Positions 21,068-31,683 of a DNA stretch of 64,000 nucleotides are shown here, piece after piece. Position numbers and translations under genes: made by a program. The notes under the pieces are model-generated. The model made no database searches and was not told the origin of the DNA. It saw only the letters and a program-made list of their open reading frames with translations. How positions within the stretch are numbered: position 1 is the stretch's first letter; each line of letters starts with the position of its first letter. This DNA is from Diploptera punctata (taxonomy: Eukaryota; Arthropoda; Insecta; Blattodea; Blaberidae), in contig JASPKZ010005706.1 of the NCBI GenBank assembly GCA_030220185.1, forward strand, positions 124,001-188,000, written 5' to 3'.

Positions 21068-22690
21068 TACTTTAATCAGCTATTAAATGTACATACAGAA
21101 CAGGACATTGAGGAGGATAATCTACAGACAGCAGAAATGCTAGTCGCAGAGCCAAGTGCATTAGAGGTTGAAATGGCGATTCAAAAATTGAAGATGTATA
21201 AAGCATCAGGTTCAGATGAGGTCCCAGCAGAACTGATAAAATCAGGGGGAGAAAAATTGATGGACAAGATACACTGGTTGCTTAGTATGATTTGGAAAAA
21301 AGAAGCTCTTCCAGATGAATGGAAGGAATCAATTATCGTACCAATTTATAAGAAAGGAGATAAAACTGATTACAACAACTACAGGGGCATCTCATTACTT
21401 TCAACTTCGTACAAAATTCTAACAAATATATTAGTAAGCAGACTTACTCCCTATATGACATTCTAGGAGATCATCAATGTGCATTTAGAAGAAACAGGGC
21501 TACAACAGAACAGATTTTTAGTATAAGACAGATTTTAGAAAAGAAATGGGAATATAATGGTACTGTACATCAACTACACGTAGACTTCAAAAAAGCATAT
21601 GATTCAATTAAGAGGGAGAAGTTATATAGTATCCTGCTGGAGTTTGGAATTCCTAAAAAGTTAGTTAGACTTATACGAATGTGTCTGAATGGCACAAAGA
21701 GCAGGGTACATATATGCAAACAGTTTTCGGACACTTGAAATCCAGAATGGATTGAAGCAAGGAGATGCACTATCTCCTCTACTATTTAATTTTGTACTAG
21801 AGCATGCCATTAAATCTTTAGAAAATGAGGAAGGCTTACAACTCAGTGGTATTAAAAGCTGTTTGTTTATGCTGATGATGTAGTATTGTTGGCCAATAGC
21901 GAGGAGATCCTAAAGGACAACACGCACACACTATTGAGTAACACTAAGAAATTAGGACTGGAAGTAAATATCAATAAAACTAAATATATGGTCACACATA
22001 GAAATTCATTAAATAATAGAAATGGACAGTTAATGACAAATGAGGGAAATTTTGAGGAAGTGGCTGAATTCAAATACCTAGGAACAATAATCACAAATAG
22101 GAATAAGATGCACAAAGAAATTAAACATAGGCTCAATTCTGAAAATGCGTGCTATTATGCATTGCAGAAACTCTTGATGTCCCAATTCCTTTCAAAAAAC
22201 GTTAAACTGAAAATATATAAAACTATTATTCTACCAGTTATATTATATGGGTGCGAAACATGGACTCTTACTTTAAGGGAGAAAAGGAGATTATAAGTAT
22301 TTGAGAATAAAGTAGTTAGGAAAATTTTTGGACCAAAGAGAGATGAACAGACAGGTGAATGGAGAAGACTACATAACAATGAACTACATGGTATTTATAG
22401 GAAGCCAGATACAATAAGAACAGTTAAGTCTCGTAGACTGCGATGGGCAGGACATGTTGCACGTATGGGGAATGAAAGACTTGCATGGAAGCTTCTTGTA
22501 GAAAAGCCAGAGGGAAAACCCCTAGTTGATAGACCAAGAATGAGGTGGGAGAATAACATAAACTATGATTTGAGGGAAGTAGATTATACAGGGATTGATT
22601 GGAAAGCATTAGCTCTGGATAGGGATGTATGGAGAGCTTATGTCCGCGCGGCCATGAACCTACGGGTTCGATAGTGCCAATGAGTAAGTA
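21068..22690 (+). pseudogene. RTE-like non-LTR retrotransposon, best copy (RT to 3' tail)
   Basis: About 1.6 kb of ORF2 without the endonuclease. In order: an N-terminal linker (EQDIEEDNLQ), RT entry (AIQKLKMYKASGSDEVPAEL), PDEWKESIIVPIYKKGDK, NNYRGISLLSTSYKIL, then after a frame change CAFRRNRATTEQIF and LHVDFKKAYDSI. These are followed by GLKQGDALSPLLF, the catalytic VYADDVVLLA at about 21865, EFKYLGTIIT, VILYGCETWTL and FGPKRDEQTGEW. It ends with the C-terminus KSRRLRWAGHVARMG ... YVRAAMNLRVR and TAG near 22672, then the tail GCCAATGAGTAAGTAAGTAAG. Frameshifts near 21470, 21720 and 21860 and a TAA near 22296 inactivate it. The microsatellite-like tail instead of poly(A) suggests the RTE clade. 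Copies are at 22693, 25124, 29745, 41828, 45402, 54811, 55530 and 63860. Confidence 0.8.
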
Positions 22691-22692
22691 AG

Positions 22693-22948
22693 TAAGTCTT
22701 GTAGACTGCGATGGACAGGACATATAGCACAAATGTGGAAAGAAAGAATGTCACGGAAACTCCTTTTAGGGAAGTGCCTAATAGGTAGGCTAAGAATGAG
22801 GTAGGAGAATAACATTACCATGATTTGAGGGAAGTTGATTATACAGGGGATGATTGGAAAACAATAGCTCAGGGGAATGTATGGAGAGCTTATGTCCATG
22901 CGGCCACGAACTTATGGGTTCAATAGTGCCATTGAGTTAGTTAGTTAT
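22693..22948 (+). pseudogene. RTE-like LINE, 5'-truncated copy in tandem
   Basis: Directly after the main copy, another 3' end begins at the RRLRW region (TCTTGTAGACTGCGATGGAC) and runs to a tail CCATTGAGTTAGTTAGTTATA. It is more diverged and lacks a usable frame. Its tail variant (AGTT rather than AGTA units) is the one shared with SINE-3. Confidence 0.75.
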
Positions 22949-22980
22949 AAGATTGAACTTTTATAAGAATAAATCACTAT

Positions 22981-23472
22981 TAGGATTAATTTAAAATAAA
23001 TTAAAATGTTTCATGCCTCTCCTCATAACCAGTCTTCTAAGTATATCGTGATTTCAAAACCTTGGCGGCTTCATCTTCAGTACTATCTTGACGACTGATG
23101 TTATGTCATTTGGAAGAACTACTTCTTCTTCCCTCTGTTGGTGGACCGATAAACCTCTGGATCAAGTCAGAATCCACAGGAATTTCGAAGTTCATAAGTT
23201 TTTCTTTCTTGTTTTTCTGAATGTGGAACTCACGGTTTGGGGAAAAAATCCACATTTAGAAAAACAAGAAAGAAAAACTTATGAACTTTTAAATTCCCGC
23301 AGATTCTGACTTGATCCAGAGGTTTATCGGTCCACCAACAGAGGGAAGAAGTAGTCGTTCTTCCGATCGACATAACATCTGTTGACAAGATAGTATTGAA
23401 ATGCTTTGAAATCGTGATATACTTAGAAGACTTGTTATGAGGAGTGATATGAAAGATTTTAATTTATCTTAG
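22981..23472. mobile_element. Inverted-duplicated Penelope 3' end
   Basis: Two arms of about 220-245 bp (22981-23227 and 23251-23472) are reverse complements around a short centre (ACTCACGGTTTGGGG). The plus-oriented right arm is the PLE-1 type 3' end: centre and arm read ELTVWGKNPHL, cf. ELTVWEKIHIK in PLE-1. The CAACAGAGG / CTTCCGATCGACATAACATC stretch and the TTAGAAGACTTGTTATGAGG end also match. The left arm is the inverted copy. A good hammerhead-like core survives only in the left arm. Confidence 0.7.
23038..23086 (-). ncRNA. Hammerhead-like ribozyme motif in the inverted PLE arm
   Basis: On the minus strand: ATAGTA (stem I), CTGAAGA, T, GAAGCC-GCCAA-GGTTTT (stem II, six pairs with two wobbles), GAA, ATC-A/C-GAT (stem III with one mismatch), A, then TACTTA pairing back to the first strand. 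The order and spacing match the PLE-1 motif. The equivalent position in the right arm (23388-23440) has lost stem II. Confidence 0.5.
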
Positions 23473-23718
23473 GTATAATATATTCATTCACTAAAACTAG
23501 TAGCGGAATTTTCAATATCTTAATGGTTAAGATCAATGATGACACAGCAACAATAACATACCCCTAGGAAAGAAGCCACATTGCATAAGATCCAATAATA
23601 TTAGCAGCAGCTGCAGAGAATGCATGTCATGAGGTCCATTTATTCCATTAACATTTATTACACAAGCATGGACTAATAACAACATGCAACGATACTTGTC
23701 TAAACTATAATTTTATAT

Positions 23719-24292
23719 ATACAGGGCTATTCAGAAAGAAGGAACAGACTTGAAACATTTACTTCTTTCCAAACTACAACTAATAGAAACACAATTCCAA
23801 CGCTCCTGGAAAGAGAAAAGTTTGAAGTTTTGATCACAGCCACATTGGCGCTGTTGCTTGTCATGTTGATTGTTTGTATTGATATGGTGACAAAACAGGA
23901 CTTTGTATTGAAAGAGGAAAAGCAAAAGATCAACTTCATTACCAGTGGCCTCCCAGGTCACCCGACCTAACCCTGTGTGATTTTTATTTGTGGGGTTATA
24001 TAAAAGACCGTGTTTTTATCCCCCCTATGCCTGATACTCTTGAAAAATCTCTGACATCGAATTATTGAAGCTGTGAATATTCATTACCTAGAGACCATCT
24101 GATTTGTGTGTGGCAAGAAATGAGCCACCATTTTGATATTTGTCGTGTAACACATGGTGCTCGTATTGATGCATAAAATAGTGAAATTTGAACTTTTCTC
24201 TTTCCAGGAACGTTGGAATTGTGTTTCTATTTTTTGTAGTTTAGAAGAAATAAATGTTTGAAGTCTGTTCCTTATTTCTGAATAGCCCTGTA
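23719..24292 (+). mobile_element. Mariner/IS630-type deletion derivative with ~105-bp inverted ends
   Basis: Inverted ends of about 105 bp start TACAGGGCTATTCAGAAAGA and end, reversed, TACAGGGCTATTCAGAAATA, and sit at TA. The centre keeps the 3' part of a transposase: QWPPRSPDLT...DFYLWGYIKDRVF at 23938-24030 and CRVTHGARIDA before a TAA near 24175. SPDL followed by the DFYLW block is characteristic of the Tc1/mariner superfamily DDE domain. The N-terminus and the first catalytic Asp are missing. Confidence 0.7.
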
Positions 24293-24410
24293 TATGCAAA
24301 ATTATAACATAGTGACACATGGAGAATTTACCCGACTTTGAAATGAGGCAATCATGAAATGTCTTGTTATAATATACATTTCACTGTCATTAACAGAGTA
24401 TGGATATTTA

Positions 24411-24719
24411 AAGGTAAAGGTAAAGTGATCCCACTACAGGCCTCAGGAGGCCCTTGGGGTAGTAGGAGGTTAAGGCTCCCACTTTTTCTTGACAATCGGC
24501 ACTTGATGTCAGCCGGGTTGTCAGCCCTGCGTGACGGCCGCCTTTACCCCAGAACAAGCGTCTGGTACTCATTTCAGTTAGAGGCTGAGTCGACCCCAGG
24601 GCCATAGTGCCGCCAGAAGGTTTGGGTCAGTTTAAAAATCCTGACCCCATCGGGACTCGAACCCTCGGCCTTCCGGCTTGTAGCACAGTGCCTTATCCAC
24701 TACGCTACGGCGTGCCCCC
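24411..24719 (-). mobile_element. SINE-1 copy, full length, perfect target duplication
   Basis: Flanked by identical 13-bp repeats GTATGGATATTTA at 24398-24410 and 24720-24732. On the minus strand: GGGGGCACGCCGTAGCGTAG, B box GGGTTCGAGTCCCG, body, and the end CCTGTAGTGGGATCACTTTA with an (AGGTAA)-type tail. It is the least mutated SINE-1 here and a good reference for the family. Confidence 0.9.
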
Positions 24720-25010
24720 GTATGGATATTTAGGTGCTAAAATTTAAAAAGTATTTGTTTTGTAATGCATTAAAAATATTTTCTTCAATTTTACATAATT
24801 AAACGTGTAATAATGAAATGTATGTAAATTGCATATTCTACTCATCAATCTGACTAAAGGTAAATTTCCCACATGGCATAGTAATTAGCCTAGTAACAGA
24901 AATAATGTAAAATCCACAAAACAACAACAGGGCATTCAGACATTTGAAGTTTGAATTACAGTGGAGAGTGACGCTATGAGGTAATTTTCAATTTATAATT
25001 GAGTTTGGAT

Positions 25011-25123
25011 AAAATGTTTTTACATCTCTCCTCATAAAGTTCTGTTTTTTCACAATATCAGTTTCAAAGGTCTTTGTGTCGTGAAAACACGGAACTTTGT
25101 GAGGTGAGATGTCAAAACATTTT
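25011..25123. mobile_element. Mini-element with Penelope-type inverted ends
   Basis: AAAATGTTTTTACATCTCTC at the left and, reversed, AAAATGTTTTGACATCTCAC at the right. Both are followed by CTCAT/CACAAAGTTC, the same CCTCA-type end found in PLE-1. The interior has GAAAC and CTGATA words but no convincing hammerhead. An RTE-like copy begins at its right edge. Confidence 0.45.
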
Positions 25124-25410
25124 AACTAACTAACTCACTGGCACTATCGAACCCATAAGTTCATGGCCACACGGACATAATCTCTCCATACATCCCTATC
25201 CTGAGCTAATGTTTTCCAAACATTCCCTGTATAATCTACTTCCCTCAAATCATAGTTAATATTATTCTCCCACCTCATTCTTGGTCTACCAACTGGGCGT
25301 TTTCCCTCTGGTTTTCCTACAAGAAGCTTCCATGCATGTCTTTCATTCCCCATTTGTGCCACATGTCCTGCCCATCGCAGTCTACGAGACTTAACTGTTC
25401 TTATTATATC
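25124..25410 (-). pseudogene. RTE-like LINE 3' end
   Basis: Minus strand: KSRRLRWAGHVAQMGNERHA, KLLVGKPEGKRPVGRPRMRW, NYDLREVDYTGN, YVRVAMNLWVR, stop, tail GCCAGTGAGTTAGTTAGTTA. It is truncated at the RRLRW region, like the copy at 22693. The open reading continues upstream to 25614 into unrelated sequence. Confidence 0.8.
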
Positions 25411-25879
25411 TTGTCCCTGTGTTTGAGCTTTTGGCATGGGTTGCCTGAAGTAGTCCCTGCCTGGAGAACCGAATGGGGGACTATTTGACATCTGGAAAAT
25501 TTTAACCCAGTGGAACCCATGTCTGCATTTCTTGACAGTTGTATTCTTATGATGAAAGATCGTCACTCTTTTGACCAAGGTACTTTTTTTCGTCTGGCTT
25601 TTCATTTTATCCAACTCAATTATAGGTTTGGCCTTTTTTTATGCAATGGGATAGCTTGTACATGATTGTAGTGCAGCATAGGTGATGAGGATCAGTGAAG
25701 ATTGTGGATGGAAAAGTACATCTACTGAATACTGAACTGAAGATTCAAAAGGAGGCAAGAAATTCTTTACACTTATTTGAAAGGGGACTGAGCATATCAC
25801 AATCTGTTTAGTTGTGAATCCATGTCAACTTCCTCACTGTCAAGTTGCCTTACATATTTAAGGTAGCCATATTAAATGG

Positions 25880-26195
25880 GTCCCCTGTTGTGGTCTCGAG
25901 GTAGCGTGCTGCCATGTCACGTAGTGGGCCTGGGCTTAATTCCCAGTTGGGACAAGCTTCCTGGTTGAGGTTTTTTCGGGGTTTTTTCCTCACCTATAAG
26001 ACAAATGTTAGGAATCTTTGAGGTCCAAACAGTCCCCAATCATCATCTTGCCATCAGCATCATCATCATCCCCAGTGTGGAAAGCAACGAGAAGCTACCA
26101 CACCTATAATTCCCTACTAAGGCTGCAAAGCATAGCATGAAAATACTATGATTGCAGTGAAGGACCTGCCCTAGGGCAGAACACTATAGAATAGA
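25880..26195 (+). mobile_element. SINE-2 copy
   Basis: Head GTGGTCTCGAGGTAGCGTGC with B-box-like GGCTTAATTCCC, body GGTTTTTTCGGGGTTTTTTC, CATCATC repeats, GTGTGGAAAGCAACGAGAAG and the end GCAGTGAAGGACCTGCCC. ATATTAAA occurs on both sides (25869, 26196) and may be the target duplication. Confidence 0.8.
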
Positions 26196-26452
26196 ATATT
26201 AAAAATGGATTTCATTGCAGAGGTTGAACATGATTTGAACAGTATGAAAATAAAATCAAACAAAGAATATATCATCGTGGTGACTGCAATAGGTCGTATG
26301 TCACCAGAAATCAGAATTGTGTTTTATTGCATCATCGTAACCAGCATTCACCTTTGCACAAGCTGCAAATGGCCCTATGTCATCCAGGAATAATATATAA
26401 TATTTATTATACTTTTAATAATCACATTAAATATATTATTAATATTTGTAGA

Positions 26453-26900
26453 GACTATTTAACTCATGCCCCAAATGGGAGTCAATGACCAATCACGTTT
26501 CAATGATTTCTGTTTTACAACCAATCAGAGTCGTGTTTCACCAAATATTTATCAGTGTTATAATTACCATATTAAAGAAAGCTCCTCCTTACAATATTGC
26601 GTTCCTTTGGCAATAAATAGCATGATCTGGTTGCAGTGATAAACAAAAGAAGCAGTAGAAGCGTACCTATAGTTTCTCATTTGTTTTCAAACATCACCGT
26701 TTACATTAAATATATAAATATTTTAAAATAACTATAGTTAAATAATGATTTGTGAGTAAACAGCTTAATTTTATTCGTTAAATAGTCCTAACAAATGCCA
26801 CTCTTGATTTCCAAATTCTCTAGATAAATTCACTCCTCACTTCGTGAGTTGTGAATTTATCGATAATTTGGAAATCACTCGTGGCATTACTTACGATAAT
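26453..26900 (+). repeat. Hairpin-bearing repeat family, copy A (internally shortened)
   Basis: One of four copies (also 32617-33355, 52271-52959, 53698-54348). It begins GACTATTTAACTCATGCCCC, carries CCAATCAC/CCAATCAG words, and ends with a palindrome of about 90 bp (TGCCACTCTTGATTTCC ... GGAAATCACTCGTGGCA), then TTACTTACGATAA. No ORF is conserved among the copies. Mobile, hairpin-ended DNA is likely; the class is unknown. Confidence 0.65.
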
Positions 26901-27325
26901 CGGTTTTCTTAGCATACTGAAAAGTCTTTAAAAAATTACAACCATGACGATATAGTGGTTTGAAAATTAATTTTACAAAATCAAACATATACTTTATTGA
27001 TCCAAATATTAGCTGCTCTTTTTATCTAAAATTTAACTGTATAAAATTATATGCCAAGAATCCCAAAATTTTGTGTTATCACAAAGTACACAGTTAAATA
27101 TCCTACTTAACATTCACAATGTAAGGTATCCTTCTGCATTTCAATATTGTTATTTTTTTATGATGCAGAAAAAATTATCATCCTTTTTAGATAACTAATT
27201 TTTTTGTAATTTTGGAGATATATTTTTTTACATCTCCCTCAAAATTTGCTACCCTGACTTTTGCGGTATTTCATTGCAGTTATATGAATATCAGTAGTGA
27301 AGTCAGTTGATGACTGTGAATAAAC
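26901..27325. other. AT-rich DNA, nothing recognised
   Basis: No repeat shared with the rest of the window and no coding pattern. Confidence 0.5.
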
Positions 27326-27545
27326 TAATCCCACTACAGACCTTAGAAAATCCTTGGGGTAGTAGAAAGTTAAGTTCCCCACTGTTCTAGACAATCAGCA
27401 AATCTCACATCTCTTTCTAATTTTCATTAGAGGTAGAGTTGACCCCAGGACCATGTGGTCACTATAAAGTTTTAGGCTGTTTAAAAAAAATCTGACAACT
27501 TTGGGAATAAAACCAGCAACCCTCTGGCTGTAGTGCCTCTCATGA
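27326..27545 (-). mobile_element. SINE-1 copy, old
   Basis: AATCCCACTACAGACCTTAG, TCTAGACAATCAGCA, CATTAGAGGTAGAGTTGACC and a decayed head. It has several internal deletions relative to the copy at 24411. Confidence 0.6.
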
Positions 27546-27789
27546 TAGTGAATAAGGCATTGGAAAAGTGTTAGGTCCCTGTATGTCTAGTGTTTGTTAA
27601 GAAAGAAAGATTTGCTTGTTAGCACAAACAAATGTAAGTCTTCTTTGTTGTTTAATTTCTCTGATTTCTCCCTTGCCCTCAGACTTTTTAGATGCAACTT
27701 ATTTTCAGGAAACAAAAAAATAAAAATTTGGAGTGAATCAAAACAAAGACCAAAAGTAAATTATTTCTAATGCAAGTTGTATAATACGA

Positions 27790-28600
27790 AGTGAAACAGT
27801 GTATAGCTTATGCGGATGACATACTGATTCCAGCGAGAACCAGACAAGCATTATGTGAAACCTTCACAAAATTGAAAGAGGAATCTAAAAAATTTGGTCT
27901 AATAATAAATCAAGAGAAAACATAATATTTAAAATATAGTAATCACAATAGAAAATCAGAAAATCTACAAATTGATGACATGCAAATTAACACAGTAGAA
28001 TCATTTAAATACTTAGGTACCAAAGTAAATGGACAATAATACATTAGAAGAGGAAATTAAAGAAAGATTGGTAAATGGGAATAAAGCTTATTTTGCAAAT
28101 AGTACCTTATTTAAAAGCAAATTAATATCAAAAACTGCAAAAATAAGGTTATACAAAACACTCATTAGACCAGTAGTTACATATGCTTGTGAAACTTAGG
28201 TCCTAAAAGAAACAATAAAACAGAAATTACTAATTTTTTAAAGAAAAATTTTAAGAATAATATTTGGACCAAATAGAGGAACTGATAATCAAAACAAATA
28301 ACAAACCAAACAAATTAATAAAAATCAGACTATAGTAAACCATATAAGATCTCTCAGAATTGGTTGGCTTGGACATTTGATAAGAATGGATGATCAGAGA
28401 CTGGTCAAAAACACTACAAATGGAAACCTATAGGAGGCAGAGCTGTTGAAAGACCGAAGATCAGATGGGAGGATGACACAATGAACGATCTGAGGAAAAT
28501 GAAAGTGACTAGTTTGAATATGGCAAGAGACAGATTGGCATGGAGGAGGATTGTTGAAAAGGCCAAAACTTTCACTTTTGAAGTTGTCGTGCCTTAAGAT
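27790..28600 (+). pseudogene. Non-LTR reverse transcriptase fragment with intact YADD
   Basis: AYADDILIPARTRQALCETF at about 27805, then KKFGLIINQEKT, ESFKYLGTKVNG, FGPNRGTDNQNK, and a tail with RSLRIGWLGHLIRMDDQRLV. It is a LINE family related to, but distinct from, the RTE-like copies (WLGHLIRM instead of WAGHVARM). Many frameshifts and stops. Confidence 0.6.
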
Positions 28601-28814
28601 GATGATAATACGAAGTGAGATAGTAAATTAAGCAAAATCATAAATCAATAAACTGAGTGAAGCAGAAAAGATAAGGTACTTTAGTACTTCGTGAACTTTA
28701 CGTGTGAAATAAGCTCTCTTCAAATTCACTCTTGTTACTTGTTACTACTTAGAGTGTAACATTATTTTACTCATATTTATATTCTGCATTTAATTTTGTT
28801 TTTAACTTCATGAC

Positions 28815-29145
28815 GTGTCAGACCTAGACGGCCCTTGGCCTACCAGTCAGCTGCTGGCCTCACATCCATGTGTATTAATTAAATATGTGGACAATCATCC
28901 AGCCAGTATAGGAGTTACATGTGGTAAGAATGTAGGTCCCCCAGCCATCGTAGCTGCTTTTTTCAAACTGGAGCCGCTACTCGTTATAGCTATCCAAATT
29001 CCTCACAGTGCGGGTGGGCACTGGTCCCTTACTGGCTGAAATTCTATAAGAAAATTTCTTCCCCCATGGGGACTCGAACTAGTGCAATTCTTGTAGCTCT
29101 GCACCAATTCATCATGCCTTAAACCTCCTGGCTACAGTGCTGGAA
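28815..29145 (-). mobile_element. SINE-3 copy
   Basis: Body words GGTCCCTTACTGGCTGAAAT, CTTCCCCCATGGGGACTCGA and CTGGCCTCACATCCATGTG identify it. The tRNA-like head is at the right (GCCTTAAACCTCCTGGCTAC). An ORF across it is an accident of the SINE sequence. Confidence 0.75.
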
Positions 29146-29744
29146 CTGTATTTAAATAGACTTCATATATTCTGAAACTTGCTTTGTAACTCTAAGTAGG
29201 TTTACAATATGCATTGAATTTGTTTCTTCAAATTCTATAGAATCTTTTTAAAATAATGAGTAAAATTTTTATTTATCTTTTTAAACACAAATACCAAAAA
29301 ATCTTTTAATAAACAGTGAATGTTTTTCAGATGTATTTCTTCATCATCAAGTCTTTTCGCATTTAGTCTTAACAGCTATAAAAATATTTGATGCTGGAGT
29401 AGAACCATCTCCAAAACATGTTGATATAAAGATTTTGTGTAAAAAAATATTAAATTAACATTCCTTGCAATTTGTATAATTGTAATTAATTTACACTTTT
29501 GCTAAAGAATATATTGTTATGTTGTGTGAAAGGAAATTTTCTATAGAAAACTGCAATTACTTTTTTTAATAATAAGTAATTATGATTCTAATCACTTCAT
29601 CTATGATGATATAGCTGTCAAGGTCATAATTTCTTGTTTAATTCATGAGAGTTCCAAAGTTCAGTTAGAGTTATTCCAGTGACCTCATGCATTGTCAAGT
29701 TCTTTTAATTCAGCAACATTTGTCCCAGATGAACCATTAATTTT
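29146..29744. other. AT-rich DNA, nothing recognised
   Basis: No coding pattern and no repeat that recurs here. Confidence 0.5.
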
Positions 29745-30140
29745 TTTTTAACTAATTCAGTAAGACTTTTGAAACCATAGGTTCATGGTCACATGGACAT
29801 TATCTTTAGTTTTATTATTTAAAACTTTCCTCATTACTCTCATTATAGCATTGCAACAAGGTCAAAGTGATACAGATAATTAATTTTCGAAATTGATTAA
29901 ATATTTCCCAATTATTCCTTGTATAATTCACCTCCCTCAATTCATGGTAATTTTATTCTCCCATCTCATTCTTAGCCTTTCTTCAGGTTTTACTGTAAGA
30001 AGATTACACATCGCTCTTTCATTCCCCATTCAAGCCACATGTCCTCCCCATTGCAGTCTATGAGACTTAACTATTCTTATTACATCTGTTTCCCATAAAG
30101 ATCATGCAGCTCACTGTAATGCAATTTTCTCCATTCACCT
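29745..30140 (-). pseudogene. RTE-like LINE 3' end, worn and interrupted
   Basis: Minus strand keeps the counterpart of GEW..LHYSELHDLYGK, RRLQWGGHVAxMGNERA, and ...VNYTRNNW. About 100 bp of AT-rich sequence is inserted between 29795 and 29905, within the last coding block. It joins a different LINE tail at about 30140. Confidence 0.6.
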
Positions 30141-30301
30141 GTTTCATCATCATCATCTGCATTCATGGATTAGGTCTGTTGACCCGTTCCGACTTTAGCC
30201 CATCTCTTTCTAGGTCTGCCCACATCTCGGGTGCCTTTAGGTTTGTATTTTGTTACTTGTTTTGGATATCTATCTTCATTCATTCTGTTTATCTCTCTTA
30301 A
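30141..30301 (-). pseudogene. LINE C-terminal fragment of another family
   Basis: Minus strand: NRMNEDRYPKQVTKYKPKG, then ARDVGRPRKRWAKVGTGQ and STDLIHECR, a common ending of insect LINE ORFs. It is fused to the RTE-like fragment on its left, so a chimera or nested insertion is likely. Confidence 0.5.
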
Positions 30302-30978
30302 ATTGTATAAATTATAATTACTTTGTAACTTAGCTAGAAATTCTCTTTGGGAAGTGATAAGATCAATTATCCTTTATAAAATTAATATTTCAGTGAACAT
30401 GTTAAAAAAATAGAGAAATTAGAATCTGAATATTGTGCTTATATTCATTCAATGTTTTGCTGTAAATGCACTATTTATAATAATAAATATAATTAACAGA
30501 AATTTGTAAAAAACTTTTTGTAAATTTATTTTCTGAAATAAGTTTACTCCAAGGGAATATAATCAATTCTTACTGATTTCAAAGTTAAGGTACTGAAATT
30601 ATGAATAATTTCATCTCTTTATGTATTTTCTTTTTTTGTGCAAGATCATTTTTCAAATGATTCATTTTGAAAATTGTGTTAATGTAAAAAAATATTAAAA
30701 TAGGAATCATACCACCTTCAGTTACAAAGACAAATCTATTTATATTCTTAAAAAGCAAAAGGCATGATGTGTTCTTTAGACATTTTCATTTATACATGTA
30801 ATTAGAGCCTGGAATTGTATGTAATTACTTTTTTTTCCCCCTCAGTTTGTATCAGTCTGAGACCTTAAAATGTTGATGAGTTAGTCTACTATGCGGACTA
30901 TCATATTGAATTAATTGTATAATAATTCTTATTGCAGCCAAATAGAAAGGATTAAAGTAGGATACATTTTAAACTTAC
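30302..30978. other. AT-rich DNA flanking a candidate exon
   Basis: No repeat family recognised. If the exon at 30979-31269 is real, this is intron. Confidence 0.4.
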
Positions 30979-31269
30979 ATTTTTGCATATTCACAAATAG
31001 TCTTTGTTCTTTTTGTGCATAACTCAATGTGATATCGGTCACATCTTTTTTTGCATAGCATACATTTACAGTCTATGTTTGGTTCATGGAATTTTTTGTT
31101 GTTACATATCAGGTGGTGGAATCCGTGGATTGCCAGCCTAGTGATGACGTGTCTCATTTCAAAATTTTCTTTTGTCCACGCACGGTCCACCATGGCCCCA
31201 GTGCTGTAGAATTCTGGATGTATTTCTTCTCTTTTCCTGTTCAATGTTGCTAGCAGCTGCTCAGATGCG
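30979..31269 (-). CDS. Candidate internal exon, Cys/His-rich protein of unknown family
   Basis: A 291-bp open segment of distinctly higher GC than its surroundings, bounded by an acceptor (AATATTACCAG before 31269) and a consensus donor (AAAAT|GTAAGT at 30979/30978). The phase is 2 at both ends, so it could be spliced in or out without a frame change. It encodes 97 residues: a helix-like start (ASEQLLATLNRKREEIHPEF), ENFEMRHVITRLAIHGFHH, and then a Cys/His cluster (CKCMLCKKRCDRYHIELC). The spacing of C and H could bind metal or form disulfides. I do not recognise the family. The polypyrimidine tract is weak. It could also be an ancient transposon exon. Confidence 0.45.
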
Positions 31270-31309
31270 CTGGTAATATTGATTTCGATATTTCATATTT
31301 ATGTTACAT

Positions 31310-31601
31310 AAAAGATAGTGATCCCACTACAGGCCTCAGGAGGCACTTGGGGTAGTGGGAGGTTAAGGCTCCCACTTTTTCTGAACAATCGGCACTCGAT
31401 GTCAACCCTGCGTGACGGCCACCTTTACCCCCAGAACAAGCGTCTGATACTCATTTCCATTAGAGGCTAAGTCGACCCTAGGGCCGTAGTACCACCAGAG
31501 GGTTTGGGTCAGTTTAAAAATCCTGACCCCACCAGGACTCAAACCCTCGACCTTCTGGCTTGTAGTGCAGTGCCTTAACCACTATGCTATGGCATGCCCC
31601 C
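31310..31601 (-). mobile_element. SINE-1 copy with perfect target duplication
   Basis: 13-bp repeats ATTTATGTTACAT at 31297-31309 and 31602-31614 flank a complete SINE-1. It sits about 40 bp upstream, in the transcript sense, of the acceptor of the candidate exon at 30979-31269. It would therefore lie where branch point and polypyrimidine signals are expected. Confidence 0.9.
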
Positions 31602-31683
31602 ATTTATGTTACATTATGTTTACATATTCCATACAATACTATTTTAAAGATAATCACACATTTTTAAATACTATGTTAAATGC

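Noticed and set aside
24359..24607. 82-codon plus ORF and 65-codon minus ORF
   Set aside because: Both lie across a SINE-1 copy with perfect target duplications and are frames of the repeat.
25011..25123. Hammerhead ribozyme in this mini-element
   Set aside because: CTGATA and GAAC words occur but CUGANGA and a proper stem III are missing; only the inverted ends are reported.
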